Below are positions 36,137 through 45,896 of a stretch of 64,000 bases of DNA, in pieces. The DNA is from Rummeliibacillus suwonensis (GTDB lineage: Bacteria; Bacillota; Bacilli; Bacillales_A; Planococcaceae), in the NCBI RefSeq assembly GCF_007896435.1, contig NZ_VCBL01000002.1:62001-126000 (forward strand), written 5' to 3'. Position 1 is the stretch's first letter. Every line of letters begins with the position of its first letter. Under the pieces are notes generated by a model. That model saw only the letters and a list, made by a program, of their open reading frames with translations, had not been told where the DNA came from and made no database searches. Both the position numbers and the translations under genes were made by a program.

Positions 36137-36691
36137 TTAAATGTCTTCAATCGTGCTATTCTTTTCAGCATCCTCAATCATCCAATCAGCAGCAGTCCAT
36201 AAATCAGGAAATATGGCATCCGCAAGCGGATCATTTTCACCTAAAAATACACCTTTCGTACCTGCCCTTTTACCAGCAATAATATCTTTATCGGTGTCTC
36301 CTACCATATAGGACTTTGTCAAATCCACATGATATTTTTGAGCGAGATCTTCAATGAGTTTGCTATTTGGTTTGCGGCATGCACAACCTGCCCTTGGTTT
36401 ATGAGGACAATAAGCCACTTCATCGATAGTCGCTCCGTTTTTCTTTAATTCATCTATCATATATTGATGTATGTGAATAAGTTGCCTTTCTGACATAAAC
36501 CCTAGACCAACTCCCCCCTGATTGGTCACAACAAATAGATAATCAAAATGAGCATTTAATTTTTGGATAGCCTCCGGGACACCTGGTAAGAAGTAAAGAT
36601 CCTCTGGAGAATTTACAAATTTCACTCGTTCTGTTAAAACTTCATTTATAACGCCATCTCGATCTAAAAACACAGCTTTTTTCAATTTCAT
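36137..36691 (-). CDS. HAD-IIIA hydrolase, D,D-heptose 1,7-bisphosphate phosphatase (GmhB) family
   Basis: I start at ATG 36691, 5 bases after GGAGG; the longer frame runs into repeat A11. The 184-residue product is typical of GmhB: DRDG near residues 10-13 (FLDRDGVINE), VTNQGGVG, the zinc-binding loop CPHKPRAGCACRKP, and SYMVGDTDKDIIAG. The family dephosphorylates heptose bisphosphates or histidinol-phosphate. Without heptose pathway genes in view, the physiological substrate is uncertain. Confidence 0.88.
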   Translation of the reverse strand: MKLKKAVFLDRDGVINEVLTERVKFVNSPEDLYFLPGVPEAIQKLNAHFDYLFVVTNQGGVGLGFMSERQLIHIHQYMIDELKKNGATIDEVAYCPHKPRAGCACRKPNSKLIEDLAQKYHVDLTKSYMVGDTDKDIIAGKRAGTKGVFLGENDPLADAIFPDLWTAADWMIEDAEKNSTIEDI

Positions 36692-36727
36692 CACATCCTC
36701 CATTATCATTAGTAAGATCTCTTTCTT

Positions 36728-36882
36728 AAAGTGAAGCTTCCACCAGTGGGGGTTTTCTTCATCCCCCACTGATGGTTAGCTAAACCAATCGGACTTTTAC
36801 GGGCAGTTCATCCCCCATCTATCTTCTCGTTTCTCTCCAAATCTTGAGATGGGGGTCTTACTGCCCGTTAAAGCGGGATAAA
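36728..36882 (+). repeat. Family A repeat, copy A11 (short form, near-consensus)
   Basis: AAAGTGAAGC to GCGGGATAAA with both stems intact. It is about 36 bases upstream of the GmhB-family start, so it lies in that gene's upstream region in opposite orientation. Confidence 0.92.
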
Positions 36883-36954
36883 TCAATCAATTCTGTTATT
36901 ATACAAGGTCTTATACAGTGGGGATTTTAACTGCCAGTTAATATAGAGATAAAA

Positions 36955-37075
36955 TTATTTGCTCTTTTCCCTACTTTATTTGCTCTTTTTAATGATTTAT
37001 TTGCCCCTTTCTCTATTTTATTCGCTCTTTCTAATGGTTTATTTGCTCTTTTTCCCATTTTATTTTCTCTTCGCA
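36955..37075 (-). repeat. Array 4: six 21-bp units, complement of the GAGCAAATAA motif
   Basis: GCTC-like cores at 36961, 36982, 37003, 37024, 37045 and 37066, exactly 21 bp apart, each preceded by TTTATTT or a close variant. It is array 2's motif in reverse. It sits between two family A copies. Confidence 0.85.
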
Positions 37076-37094
37076 GTCTTTTGTTTGATAAAAT

Positions 37095-37197
37095 AAAGTG
37101 AGGCTTCTTCCATCAGTGGAGGCTTTCTTCATCCCCCGCCTGTCTCGTTTCTCTTTAATCCTTGGTGGGATCTTACTGCCCGTTAAAACGGGATAAA
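37095..37197 (+). repeat. Family A repeat, copy A12 (internal deletion)
   Basis: Begins AAAGTGAGGCTTC and ends AAACGGGATAAA, but jumps from CTTCATCCCCC of hairpin 1 to CGCCTGTCTCGTTTCTC. The TTAGCTAAACCAATCGG linker and the 5' half of the outer stem are deleted. It ends 31 bases before the decarboxylase start. Confidence 0.85.
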
Positions 37198-37228
37198 AAA
37201 ATGAATACACAACTGAAGGAAGATACCG

Positions 37229-38677
37229 ATGAATCAATCACAAACACCTTTATTCGATGCTTTAGTACATTTTCAACAAAAAGAAAAAGTTTCCTATCAT
37301 GTTCCAGGTCATAAAAATGGACAGATTTTTTTGGAAAAAGGAAAACCCTTCTATCAATCTTTATTATCCATTGATGCTACAGAATTGACAGGGCTAGACG
37401 ACTTGCATGCACCAGAAGGCTCTATACTTGAAGCACAAGAACTTCTCACAGATTTCTATCAGTCTAAAAAAAGTTATTTTCTTGTTAATGGATCGACCGT
37501 GGGAAATCTAACAATGATTTTAGCCACATGTCAAGAAGGAGATACCGTCCTCGTGCAGCGCAACTGCCATCAATCGATTCTTCATGGGCTTATGTTAGCC
37601 AATGTCAAACCCGTTTTTATCGCTCCACAATATCACGAAAACTGGGGGATAGCTAGTGGGGTAAATTTTAAAATTGTGAAAGAAGCATTAATAGCCTATC
37701 CAGATACGAAAGCAATTATTTTAACTTATCCTAATTATTATGGTCTTGCCGAAGAGATAAGCCCAATTATAGCTTTAGCTCATGAGAAAAACATACCTGT
37801 TCTAGTTGATGAAGCACATGGCGCACACTTTATCATCGGAACTCCCTTTCCCAAAAGTTCACTTGCTATTGGGGCAGATATAGTTGTGCACTCTGCTCAT
37901 AAAACGTTACCAGCCATGACAATGGGATCTTATTTACATGTCAATAGTCCATTGATAGATATCAAACAAGTTGAATTATATTTGCATATCTTACAATCGA
38001 GCAGCCCCTCCTATCCGATAATGGGTTCACTTGATCTAGCTAGAGCCTATTTAGCTTCATATTCTCAGCAGGATGTAGATTCGTTAATAAGAAAGATCGC
38101 TCAGTTTACAGCCCAATTAGCATCTATTCCTGAAATAGAAATATTAGAACCTCCAGTTGGCAGAGAGCTTGATCCTTTAAAACTGACGATCCAGTCAAAA
38201 TGCGGACTTAGTGGCTATGAGTTACAAAAATTACTTGAAACAAAAGGTGTTTATACTGAATTAGCAGATTCTCAAAATGTACTATTTGTATTGCCTCTAT
38301 TAAAAAAAGAGGAAGACTATCCTTTTAAACAAACGATCAATCAAATGAAAGAGGCTGTGAAAGGCCAGATTGGTGAAGCCATAAACGACTGTAATTGGAG
38401 GAATGCTCTAGAAGAAATTACATCACTATCTATGTCATACTCTGATATGAAACAGGCAATCAAACAACAAGTACCCTTACATAAGGCCATTGGAAAAATC
38501 TCTGGTGAAATGGTGATCCCATACCCTCCCGGAATCCCACTCATAATGTCTGGAGAATTAATCACTGAAGAAAAAATAAATACATTAAAAAATCTAATAA
38601 CCCTTCATTCCCACTTTCACGGTGGAACGGCTTTAAAGGATGGAAAGCTCGTTGTTTATGAAGCGATGAAAGATTAG
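37229..38677 (+). CDS. Orn/Lys/Arg decarboxylase family PLP enzyme
   Basis: A 482-residue fold-type I PLP enzyme with HVPGHKNG near the N-terminus, GSTVGNLTMI, VDEAHGAH and the PLP lysine K225 in HSAHKTLPAMTMGS. The C-terminal domain has YPPGIPLIMSGE. Length and motifs fit the SpeA/YaaO group of Bacillus (about 480-490). It probably decarboxylates arginine, lysine or ornithine to a polyamine precursor in the cytoplasm, but substrate cannot be fixed. AAGGAAG lies 6 bases upstream. Single gene with its own terminator. Confidence 0.92.
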   Translation: MNQSQTPLFDALVHFQQKEKVSYHVPGHKNGQIFLEKGKPFYQSLLSIDATELTGLDDLHAPEGSILEAQELLTDFYQSKKSYFLVNGSTVGNLTMILATCQEGDTVLVQRNCHQSILHGLMLANVKPVFIAPQYHENWGIASGVNFKIVKEALIAYPDTKAIILTYPNYYGLAEEISPIIALAHEKNIPVLVDEAHGAHFIIGTPFPKSSLAIGADIVVHSAHKTLPAMTMGSYLHVNSPLIDIKQVELYLHILQSSSPSYPIMGSLDLARAYLASYSQQDVDSLIRKIAQFTAQLASIPEIEILEPPVGRELDPLKLTIQSKCGLSGYELQKLLETKGVYTELADSQNVLFVLPLLKKEEDYPFKQTINQMKEAVKGQIGEAINDCNWRNALEEITSLSMSYSDMKQAIKQQVPLHKAIGKISGEMVIPYPPGIPLIMSGELITEEKINTLKNLITLHSHFHGGTALKDGKLVVYEAMKD

Positions 38678-38709
38678 AGCGCTCCTTGTCTTGGACATCA
38701 AACTAAAAG

Positions 38710-38750
38710 AAAAACTCCTACACAGTGTTATATACTGCTAGGAGTTTTTT
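38710..38750 (+). terminator. Terminator of the decarboxylase gene
   Basis: Perfect 11-bp stem AAAAACTCCTA (38710-38720) / TAGGAGTTTTT (38739-38749) with a T-run and then CTTTG. Because both arms carry A/T tracts it may also work on the minus strand. Confidence 0.88.
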
Positions 38751-38960
38751 CTTTGTTGACAAGAACTATTTCAAGTTACCAGGTACTGATTTCATGATTC
38801 TTCCAGATTTCACTTTGCATACTGGAGAAGTTGCAGGGCGTAGAACGCGCATTCCTCTCACCCCCTTTCCAATTGCTCATTTTGGCTTAAAGCTAGAGCC
38901 TTCTATTTCATCTTAACATTAATCGGATTTAGTCGAGAAGCTTCTTCTATAGAAATCTAG

Positions 38961-40301
38961 TTAGACTGTTTCTTTTTGTAAGCTATTTCGCCAAACAAGA
39001 TTCAATACTTTTTTAATATTTTTCTTTTCAGATGGACAAGGTCTTTCTCCAGATACTACTCGATACCATGGACAGTGATTTCCTTGACATACTGGACGAT
39101 AGAAGCAAGATTGGCAGACTGAATCGGTTTCTTCTCCAGACATTACCCATGAAGCAATCTTATCATAGTCAAGATCCATCGTACCATCTGCATGGATATG
39201 ACCCACGTGGTTTACTTCTTCATCTAATACGGTCGTGCATTTATATAATTGCCCGTCAGAGCCAATGACCATCGCATTTGGTTTTGCTGCATAGCAGACA
39301 GAGGCTGTTGGCATAAGTGCACCTGTGATCATATTACTCATGCTAAGTCCTTCATCCATTGCTGTTTCAGTAAATTCCCAGATTTTTTTGTTGGCTGTGA
39401 TATGTGTACAAGTAGGGATTTCATCATTATGTTCTCCACCCCATCTGCCCACAGGACGGAAGAATAGACCAAAACGTTTGTCATCAGCAAAATAGTCTTT
39501 TAAGAACTGGATCAATTCGCCTGTTTCTCGTAAATTGTCTTCATCGAAGTTGACACGGATAGTCATATCAAATTGACCATCTACATCTCTAATAGCTTTT
39601 AGATTTTCAACAATTCTCTCAAATGTACCTTGACCACCAGCCATATGTCTACGGCTATCATGTACTGCTTGAACACCATCGATTGTTACCATATATTGGC
39701 GCACTTCCCATGATAGCAATTTTTCAAATACTTCTTTTGTTAAAAAGAAACCATTTGTTACGATGTCGGCAGAGTAATCTATTTTGTTTTCTTTTGCTTC
39801 TTGCATAAATGTATTGGATAATTCCTCGATAATACCCAATTCAAGTAATGGTTCACCGCCAAACCAGCTAATATGCAAATTATTTAAAGTAGAAGCTCGT
39901 TCCTTCACTAATGCTTTTACACCACTTTTTGTTTCATCTGTCATTTTTCCACGAGCAAATGTTTCGTAACAATACGTACAACGGAAATTACATTGTTCTG
40001 TCGTCATAAGGATTAGATGCAGCATATCTGTACGATGCATCGATTGGTGCAAATACTGTGCTCTTTTCTTTTCGTCCACATGACCCGGAACTAAATAACC
40101 ATTATCAAACAAAGCTTTTTTTACTTCAGTATTTAATTCACTAGTACCTGTTCTTTTCAAAGAGGCCATTACCTCTTCTTTTTCTTCTGGTAAAAAGTCA
40201 ACAATGGCGCCTGTATAACTATTGTATAAAATAACGCCACCATCATCCGTTTTAGACAATGCGTTAAATTTTGATGGAATATATGTATTCTTGTTCTCCA
40301 T
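38961..40301 (-). CDS. Radical SAM/SPASM domain protein, possible peptide maturase
   Basis: I start at ATG 40301, 9 bases after AGGGGGG, giving 446 residues. An N-terminal domain of about 90 residues (YNSYTGAIVDFLPEEKEEVM, GYLVPGHVDEK) resembles peptide-recognition domains. The radical SAM site is C104-x3-C108-x2-C111 (CNFRCTYCYE), followed by WFGGEPLL and TNGFFLTKEV. A C-terminal SPASM domain carries CYAAKPN, YKCTT, CQSCFYRPVCQGNHCPW and a final CPSEKK. Such enzymes often modify ribosomal peptides, but no convincing precursor gene is adjacent. Transcribed alone. Confidence 0.88.
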   Translation of the reverse strand: MENKNTYIPSKFNALSKTDDGGVILYNSYTGAIVDFLPEEKEEVMASLKRTGTSELNTEVKKALFDNGYLVPGHVDEKKRAQYLHQSMHRTDMLHLILMTTEQCNFRCTYCYETFARGKMTDETKSGVKALVKERASTLNNLHISWFGGEPLLELGIIEELSNTFMQEAKENKIDYSADIVTNGFFLTKEVFEKLLSWEVRQYMVTIDGVQAVHDSRRHMAGGQGTFERIVENLKAIRDVDGQFDMTIRVNFDEDNLRETGELIQFLKDYFADDKRFGLFFRPVGRWGGEHNDEIPTCTHITANKKIWEFTETAMDEGLSMSNMITGALMPTASVCYAAKPNAMVIGSDGQLYKCTTVLDEEVNHVGHIHADGTMDLDYDKIASWVMSGEETDSVCQSCFYRPVCQGNHCPWYRVVSGERPCPSEKKNIKKVLNLVWRNSLQKETV

Positions 40302-40401
40302 AATTCCATTCCCCCCTCTACATGATTGATCATCTATATCATCATAAGATGTCAATTGAATCTTTAAAAATAGTAAATGTTTCATCTGAACTGAATAAAA
40401 T

Positions 40402-40520
40402 AAAGTGAAACTTCACACAGCGAGGATCCTCATTCCCCACTGCATACTGCATATTAATTGAATCAATTGGGCTTTTATAGGCAATCGATCTCCTATTTAT
40501 CCTCTACTTAAGGTACTGAA
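40402..40520 (+). repeat. Family A repeat, copy A13 (diverged)
   Basis: AAAGTGAAACTTCACACAGC, GAGGATCCTCATTCCCCACT, AATCAATTGGGCTTTTATAG and CCTATTTATCCTCTAC mark a diverged copy lacking a clear 3' half. The 40521-40906 stretch that follows holds nothing I can support; a 49-codon frame there is rejected. Confidence 0.65.
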
Positions 40521-40904
40521 AAACTATAACATCCCCATTTTATCGATAAAGATTCATCTATTATTTCCTTTTACGAACCCAAATGATCAAGTTTTTGGAG
40601 AGAAATTAATTTTTTCAGTATTTCTTGAATCTTATAATAAGGAGCTTATGCCTGTTTATGTGGGCTAAACATATGCAAAATGTTAAAATTTGCTCTAAAA
40701 AAAGCAAATACAGCTTATTTATAATAAAGCAAAAAAAAACATTACACAATATATTGCTCAAAGAAAATGATAAGCCATCATTTATAGGCAATTCTACTTT
40801 ATCATAACACTATACTCCACTATCCAATAAATTATGATAGAAAAATGAAAATATGCTAAGTAAATCAAAAGTTTTATAACCCAATTACCTTTCTTATGTA
40901 ATGA

Positions 40905-40940
40905 TAAAAACTGCAATGATGCATGATCATTGCAGTTTTT
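40905..40940 (-). terminator. Terminator of the 40960-42702 chemoreceptor gene
   Basis: Stem AAAACTGCAATGAT / ATCATTGCAGTTTT around GCATG (about 40907-40939), with T-runs on both strands. It lies about 20 bases past the stop codon. Confidence 0.85.
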
Positions 40941-40959
40941 TCTTCTATTATTTAGAACA

Positions 40960-42702
40960 TTATTTTACTTTAAGAATTTCTACTAATTTTTCTAATTCAC
41001 CGGAAAGTTCAAATAACTTATTAGAAGCGTTGAACATATTATTAACGTTTTCCTCTTGAGCCTGCATTTTTTCACTAATAGAATCAGAAATCGTTTTGTT
41101 GGTGAAAGAAATATTCTCTAATTCTTGAGAAGTAGCCGTGATTTCTTCTGCATTTGCAGAAATTTCTTGAGCAGATGCTGATACTTCTGAAATATCTTTT
41201 GCCACTTCGTTTGTATAGGTTTGAATCTTATCGAAGATTTTTCCGGTATCTTGAACAATACTTACACCTTGAACAATGTCCTTATTTCCAAGCTCGATCA
41301 ATTTAGCCGCAGTATCTGTGTCAGTTTGAATTTCTTCAATAATTTTAGCGATCATTTCTGTAGAGCCTCTTGACTCTTCTGCTAATTTCTTGACCTCTTC
41401 TGCTACAACTGAGAATCCTTTACCAGCTTCACCAGCTCGTGCTGCTTCAATTGCAGCATTTAAAGCAAGAAGGTTTGTTTGATCAGCAATGGAACTAATA
41501 ATTGTAAGGAAATCTTGAATCGATTGTGAGCGATCCTTAAGTTGGACGATTGCATTTGATGTCTTTTTAAACGATGTATTAATCGTTTCCATTTGTTCAG
41601 CTAAATTATTGATTGATTTGGATCCTTCTTTTGTTATTTCATTCATCTCTATAGAAGAACTGCTAACATCCGAAGAATTACCAGCAATGATTTGGATGGA
41701 AGATGCCACCCCATCTATTGCAATGACCGTATGAGAAATAGATTCCTTTTGAGTATTCATTCCCTGGTTCATATTCTCAATATCATGAGTAATTTGGATA
41801 GAATCTTCTTCAGTTTGCTGTGCCCCTTGATGCAAAACAGTTGTTGCGTTGTTAATGTGAGCTGAAGTTTCTTTCACTTTAGATATAAGCTGCTCTATAT
41901 TATGAATGACTTTGTTAAAGAGCTTGACGATCTGTCCAAATTCATCGTCCTTTTCTACCTTTAAATTGATATCGAAGTTCCCATTACCCACTTCATTTAA
42001 TCCTCTTACCAACTCTTCCAGTGGTCTAAATGATTTTTTTGTATGTAACACTTGTAGAATGATGATTAAGATTAAGACCGGTAAGAAAACAAATAGTGTC
42101 ATTTGCAATAATTTCACTTGACTTTCATGGAATAAGCTTGCGTTTACATCCACTCCAAAGTAAGCAAAGATTTTACCATTTTCATCTTTTAGTGGATATA
42201 GTTCTGTAATCCATGTACCAATGGAATCATTATAAATTTTCGTTGAAACCATTGCTTTTTCTTGTTTCATTTTTTTAATAGCTGAAACAATGACATCTGG
42301 TTGTGGATAAGGATCCCCTATATTGACATCACTTTCTTTTAAAGCCTTGATCAATCCAGTTGGAGCACTGACTAGAGGTGTCTTATTTCCATCAACAATG
42401 TCTGAGCTAAAAACATAAGCCTGTGCAACTTTGTTATTGGTTTTTGAAATATTATCAAAAAATTCCATTAACTTTTGTTGGTCTTCTGAATCTGAATCTT
42501 CCTTCATTGCCTTTTGGATCATATCGACATCCAATTCCTTAGCCCATGTTGTCGAAATTTTCTTTGCTTCTTTTGTAATGTCATCTTTTAAGATGCTTGA
42601 GAAAACAAAGTAACTAGAAAGGCTAATGGCTACAGCGATGAATATGGAAATGACAACTGAAATAGAAATATTTCTGAAAACAAATGATTTACTTTTTCTC
42701 AT
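40960..42702 (-). CDS. Methyl-accepting chemotaxis protein
   Basis: A 580-residue receptor: a membrane helix ([20 protein letters not shown]), an extracytoplasmic Cache-like sensor (about 35-195, with [20 protein letters not shown]), a second helix ([18 protein letters not shown]), a HAMP region (about 225-280), and a C-terminal signalling domain with the hairpin tip [20 protein letters not shown] and [16 protein letters not shown]. Its ligand is unknown. AGGAG lies 7 bases before the ATG. Confidence 0.95.
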   Translation of the reverse strand: MRKSKSFVFRNISISVVISIFIAVAISLSSYFVFSSILKDDITKEAKKISTTWAKELDVDMIQKAMKEDSDSEDQQKLMEFFDNISKTNNKVAQAYVFSSDIVDGNKTPLVSAPTGLIKALKESDVNIGDPYPQPDVIVSAIKKMKQEKAMVSTKIYNDSIGTWITELYPLKDENGKIFAYFGVDVNASLFHESQVKLLQMTLFVFLPVLILIIILQVLHTKKSFRPLEELVRGLNEVGNGNFDINLKVEKDDEFGQIVKLFNKVIHNIEQLISKVKETSAHINNATTVLHQGAQQTEEDSIQITHDIENMNQGMNTQKESISHTVIAIDGVASSIQIIAGNSSDVSSSSIEMNEITKEGSKSINNLAEQMETINTSFKKTSNAIVQLKDRSQSIQDFLTIISSIADQTNLLALNAAIEAARAGEAGKGFSVVAEEVKKLAEESRGSTEMIAKIIEEIQTDTDTAAKLIELGNKDIVQGVSIVQDTGKIFDKIQTYTNEVAKDISEVSASAQEISANAEEITATSQELENISFTNKTISDSISEKMQAQEENVNNMFNASNKLFELSGELEKLVEILKVK

Positions 42703-42856
42703 GACTTTTCTCCTTACTCTTTAAAAATAACAGCAAACCTATTATACTATTACTACATGTGATTTTGTATTCTTTTATAATAAAATAGTCTTACAATTTT
42801 TCTAATATACAATAAAATGGACTTAAAAATTTCACGAATAAAAAGAGGGATAAAGT

Positions 42857-45800
42857 ATGATTTCAAATAATAAAAAAGTACATATGACGATTATTGACAA
42901 ATTTTACGAAATTGTAGGCGATTCACCAAAAAAATCAGCCATTTCTATGAAAGATAAATCTTTGACCTATAATGACTTAAATGAGCTGTCAAACAATATT
43001 GCTCACCATCTCATTGCACAAGGTATTCAAAAGGGAGACTTTGTGGGCGTATTCCTCAATAGAAGCATTGAGGGAATCATTAGTCTATTAGGCATTATGA
43101 AAACAGGTGCTGTCTATGTACCAATCGACCCAGCTTACCCGGATGAAAGAATTCAATATATGATGGATGATACATCCTGCAAACTAGTCATCACAAATTC
43201 TCTTCATCACGGAAAATTGAAAAATATCGGATTTGATAAAAAAGTATATACTGTTGATCATATAGAAGCAAACGCTCAAAATATCCAATGCTCTCAACTA
43301 GATGAATCAGATCTAGCTTATGTGATCTATACTTCTGGCTCTACAGGAAATCCAAAAGGAACTTTGATTAAACATAAAGGTGTTCTAAACTTGGCAGAAT
43401 GGCTTGGAGAACATTATCGTTTTAATGACGCTACTGTTATTTCTGAATTTGCTTCCTTTAGCTTTGATGCATCTATCATCGATATTTTCCAAGCCCTTTT
43501 AAATGGCGTTCGTTTACATATTTTATCTGAGGATTCTAGAAAGGATCCTATTCGTTTGATCGATGAAATTTCTGACGAGCAGATCACCAATATGATATTG
43601 CCAACTGCTTATTTCCGTAATATGACGATTTTATTGAAAGAAGAAGATTTACCAAAACTATCTTCTCTAAAAGTGATTGCACTTGCGGGTGAAGCTCTGA
43701 CTGGCGAGATGGTCCGACTTTGGCAACAAAAATTTGGTTACTCCATCAAAATAAGCAATTTCTATGGACCTACTGAAACAACTGTCATGGCATCCTTCTA
43801 TGATATTGAAGGAAAATGGCCGGAAGATATGGCAAATGTACCAATAGGGAAACCGATTCAAGATTTTCATCTATATATTGTGAATGAATCGGGGGAAATG
43901 TGTAAAACAAATGAATCTGGAGAACTTTTAATAGAAGGGCCTGGGTTATCAGTCGGCTATCTTCACAAACCAGAAAAAACAGCCCAAGCATTCATCGATC
44001 ATCCAACTAAAAAAGATACAAAACTTTATAAAACAGGAGATATCGTTCGATTATTAGATAATGGCAATATAGAATTTGTTGGAAGAAACGATCATCAAGT
44101 GAAGATTCGAGGACATAGAGTTGAAATTGGTGAAATTGAAGATAAAATGTTGAAGATTCCATTTTTAAAAGAAGTTGCTGTTATACCAAAACAAGTAAAG
44201 AATCAGGAAAAAGAATTATTTGCCTTTTATACTTCTAAAACAAACACAACAATAGATAAGAGTACAATCTTTCAAGAACTAAAAAATACACTACCAGATT
44301 ACATGATTCCAAGCTATTTTATCCAACTAGAAGAAATGCCTATTGCTCCAACTGGAAAGATAGACAGAAAGCTTCTAGCAATCCTTGATTATGATCAACT
44401 TCAATCTGCCAATATCATTGAGCCAAGAAATGAAACAGAACGTATACTGGCGCAGGCGATATGTGATGAATTGGAGATAAAAAAAATCGATACGACAGAG
44501 GATTTGTTTACAAATGGATTAAATTCTTTGAAAGTGTTAAATGTTTTAGTGAAATTAAAACCAAATTATCCTAACATCAGTATTCAAGACTTCTACCAAT
44601 ACAGATCAATTGAAAAAATAGCTCAATTTATTTTAACGGATACAGCTATTCATGATGGACATGCCAACGATGAAGGGATGCTAGTTAAAAGCAATCTCAT
44701 CGAACATCCAATTTACACAAAACCTCTTGTTGACTGTTCTCAACAAATGAAAGCAAAGATCAATACTATACTTTTAACAGGAGCTACAGGTTTCCTAGGT
44801 AGCCATATTTTATATGATTTATTAAAAAATACAACGGCCCAAATTTTTTGTTTAACTAGAGCGAAAAGTATAGAAGAAGCAAAAACAAGATTAGAAGAAA
44901 CATTAAATTATTATTTCGATGATTACCCAAAATCTTGGCTATCACGCATTTATCCGATTATCGGGGATCTTTCAAAAAATGCTTTGGGACTTGGCGCCAA
45001 AACAAGAAAAGAACTAATAGTTCACCTAGACATGGTGATTCACTGTGCTGCTGATGTAAGACATTTTGGGGATGAAAGTCATTTTAATCATACCAATGTG
45101 AATGGAACGGAAGCATTATTAAAGCTTATTGAAGAAAATAAGAGCATTCGATTTATTTATATTTCTACAATTGGTATTCCTGATGATTTAGCACATTCAA
45201 ACTTATGGGAAGAGTATATCAATACTAAACCTACAAATTTTTCTCATGCCCTTGAAAATGTTTATACAAGTAGCAAATTTGAAGCTGAAAAACTAGTTTA
45301 TGATGCTATGGAAAAAGGTGCATTAGCAACGGTTTGCCGAATGGGAAATCTAACTGGTCACTCTGTCACTGGAAAATTCCAAAAGAATATCAATGCCAAT
45401 GCATTCTATCGCATGTTAAAAGCAGCCATGACACTAGAAAAAATGCCTAAATTCACTTCTCTGATTGATCTTACACCAGTAGATCTTGCTAGTAGATCCA
45501 TTGTGGAGATAGCTATGAATCATGAAACGATCAGAAGAACATTCCATATCGTTGATCCTAAACCAATATCATTTGTTCAGTTTATGAACCATCTGAAAGA
45601 GCTTGGTTATGAAATAGACTTGGTCGATAAGAAATCCTTCTCCGATTTATTCTTACCAGAAAAAGGTTTAAGTAAGGAAGACCTTCAATTAGCCGTAAGT
45701 ATCTTAGAGGGAGAGGGTGTAAAGGATTCATTGCTCCGCTGGGACTGCACACAAACACAAAATTATACGAGCGGAATTTCCTTTGATAAGAAAAATTATC

Positions 45801-45874
45801 TTTCACTGCTTGTTCAACATGGAGAAAATGTCGGATATTTTCCAATTCTAAAAAGGAAAGAGTTCGCTTTCTAG
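42857..45874 (+). CDS. Single-module NRPS-like A-T-reductase (carboxylic acid reductase type)
   Basis: A 1005-residue enzyme. Order: adenylation domain (about 15-510) with YTSGSTGNPKG near 158-168, FDASIIDIF, NFYGPTETTVMA, YKTGDIVR and PTGKIDRK; thiolation domain with the phosphopantetheine Ser557 in DLFTNGLNSLKVL; and a Rossmann thioester-reductase domain from about 635 with GATGFLGS (G642, G645, G648) and YTSSKFEAEKL. It should activate one acid, load it on the carrier and release it reductively as aldehyde or alcohol. There is no condensation domain. The Asp of FDAS suggests an alpha-amino acid substrate. AAAAGAGGG lies 8 bases upstream. The Sfp-type gene follows within 23 bases. Confidence 0.92.
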   Translation: MISNNKKVHMTIIDKFYEIVGDSPKKSAISMKDKSLTYNDLNELSNNIAHHLIAQGIQKGDFVGVFLNRSIEGIISLLGIMKTGAVYVPIDPAYPDERIQYMMDDTSCKLVITNSLHHGKLKNIGFDKKVYTVDHIEANAQNIQCSQLDESDLAYVIYTSGSTGNPKGTLIKHKGVLNLAEWLGEHYRFNDATVISEFASFSFDASIIDIFQALLNGVRLHILSEDSRKDPIRLIDEISDEQITNMILPTAYFRNMTILLKEEDLPKLSSLKVIALAGEALTGEMVRLWQQKFGYSIKISNFYGPTETTVMASFYDIEGKWPEDMANVPIGKPIQDFHLYIVNESGEMCKTNESGELLIEGPGLSVGYLHKPEKTAQAFIDHPTKKDTKLYKTGDIVRLLDNGNIEFVGRNDHQVKIRGHRVEIGEIEDKMLKIPFLKEVAVIPKQVKNQEKELFAFYTSKTNTTIDKSTIFQELKNTLPDYMIPSYFIQLEEMPIAPTGKIDRKLLAILDYDQLQSANIIEPRNETERILAQAICDELEIKKIDTTEDLFTNGLNSLKVLNVLVKLKPNYPNISIQDFYQYRSIEKIAQFILTDTAIHDGHANDEGMLVKSNLIEHPIYTKPLVDCSQQMKAKINTILLTGATGFLGSHILYDLLKNTTAQIFCLTRAKSIEEAKTRLEETLNYYFDDYPKSWLSRIYPIIGDLSKNALGLGAKTRKELIVHLDMVIHCAADVRHFGDESHFNHTNVNGTEALLKLIEENKSIRFIYISTIGIPDDLAHSNLWEEYINTKPTNFSHALENVYTSSKFEAEKLVYDAMEKGALATVCRMGNLTGHSVTGKFQKNINANAFYRMLKAAMTLEKMPKFTSLIDLTPVDLASRSIVEIAMNHETIRRTFHIVDPKPISFVQFMNHLKELGYEIDLVDKKSFSDLFLPEKGLSKEDLQLAVSILEGEGVKDSLLRWDCTQTQNYTSGISFDKKNYLSLLVQHGENVGYFPILKRKEFAF

Positions 45875-45896
45875 AACAATGGAAGGTCATCAAAAT

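Noticed and set aside
40625-40807. Short Lys-rich frame after AAGGAG upstream of the radical SAM gene
   Set aside because: The ATG nearest the site gives only six codons; the longer frame is poorly spaced, low complexity and lacks a terminator.
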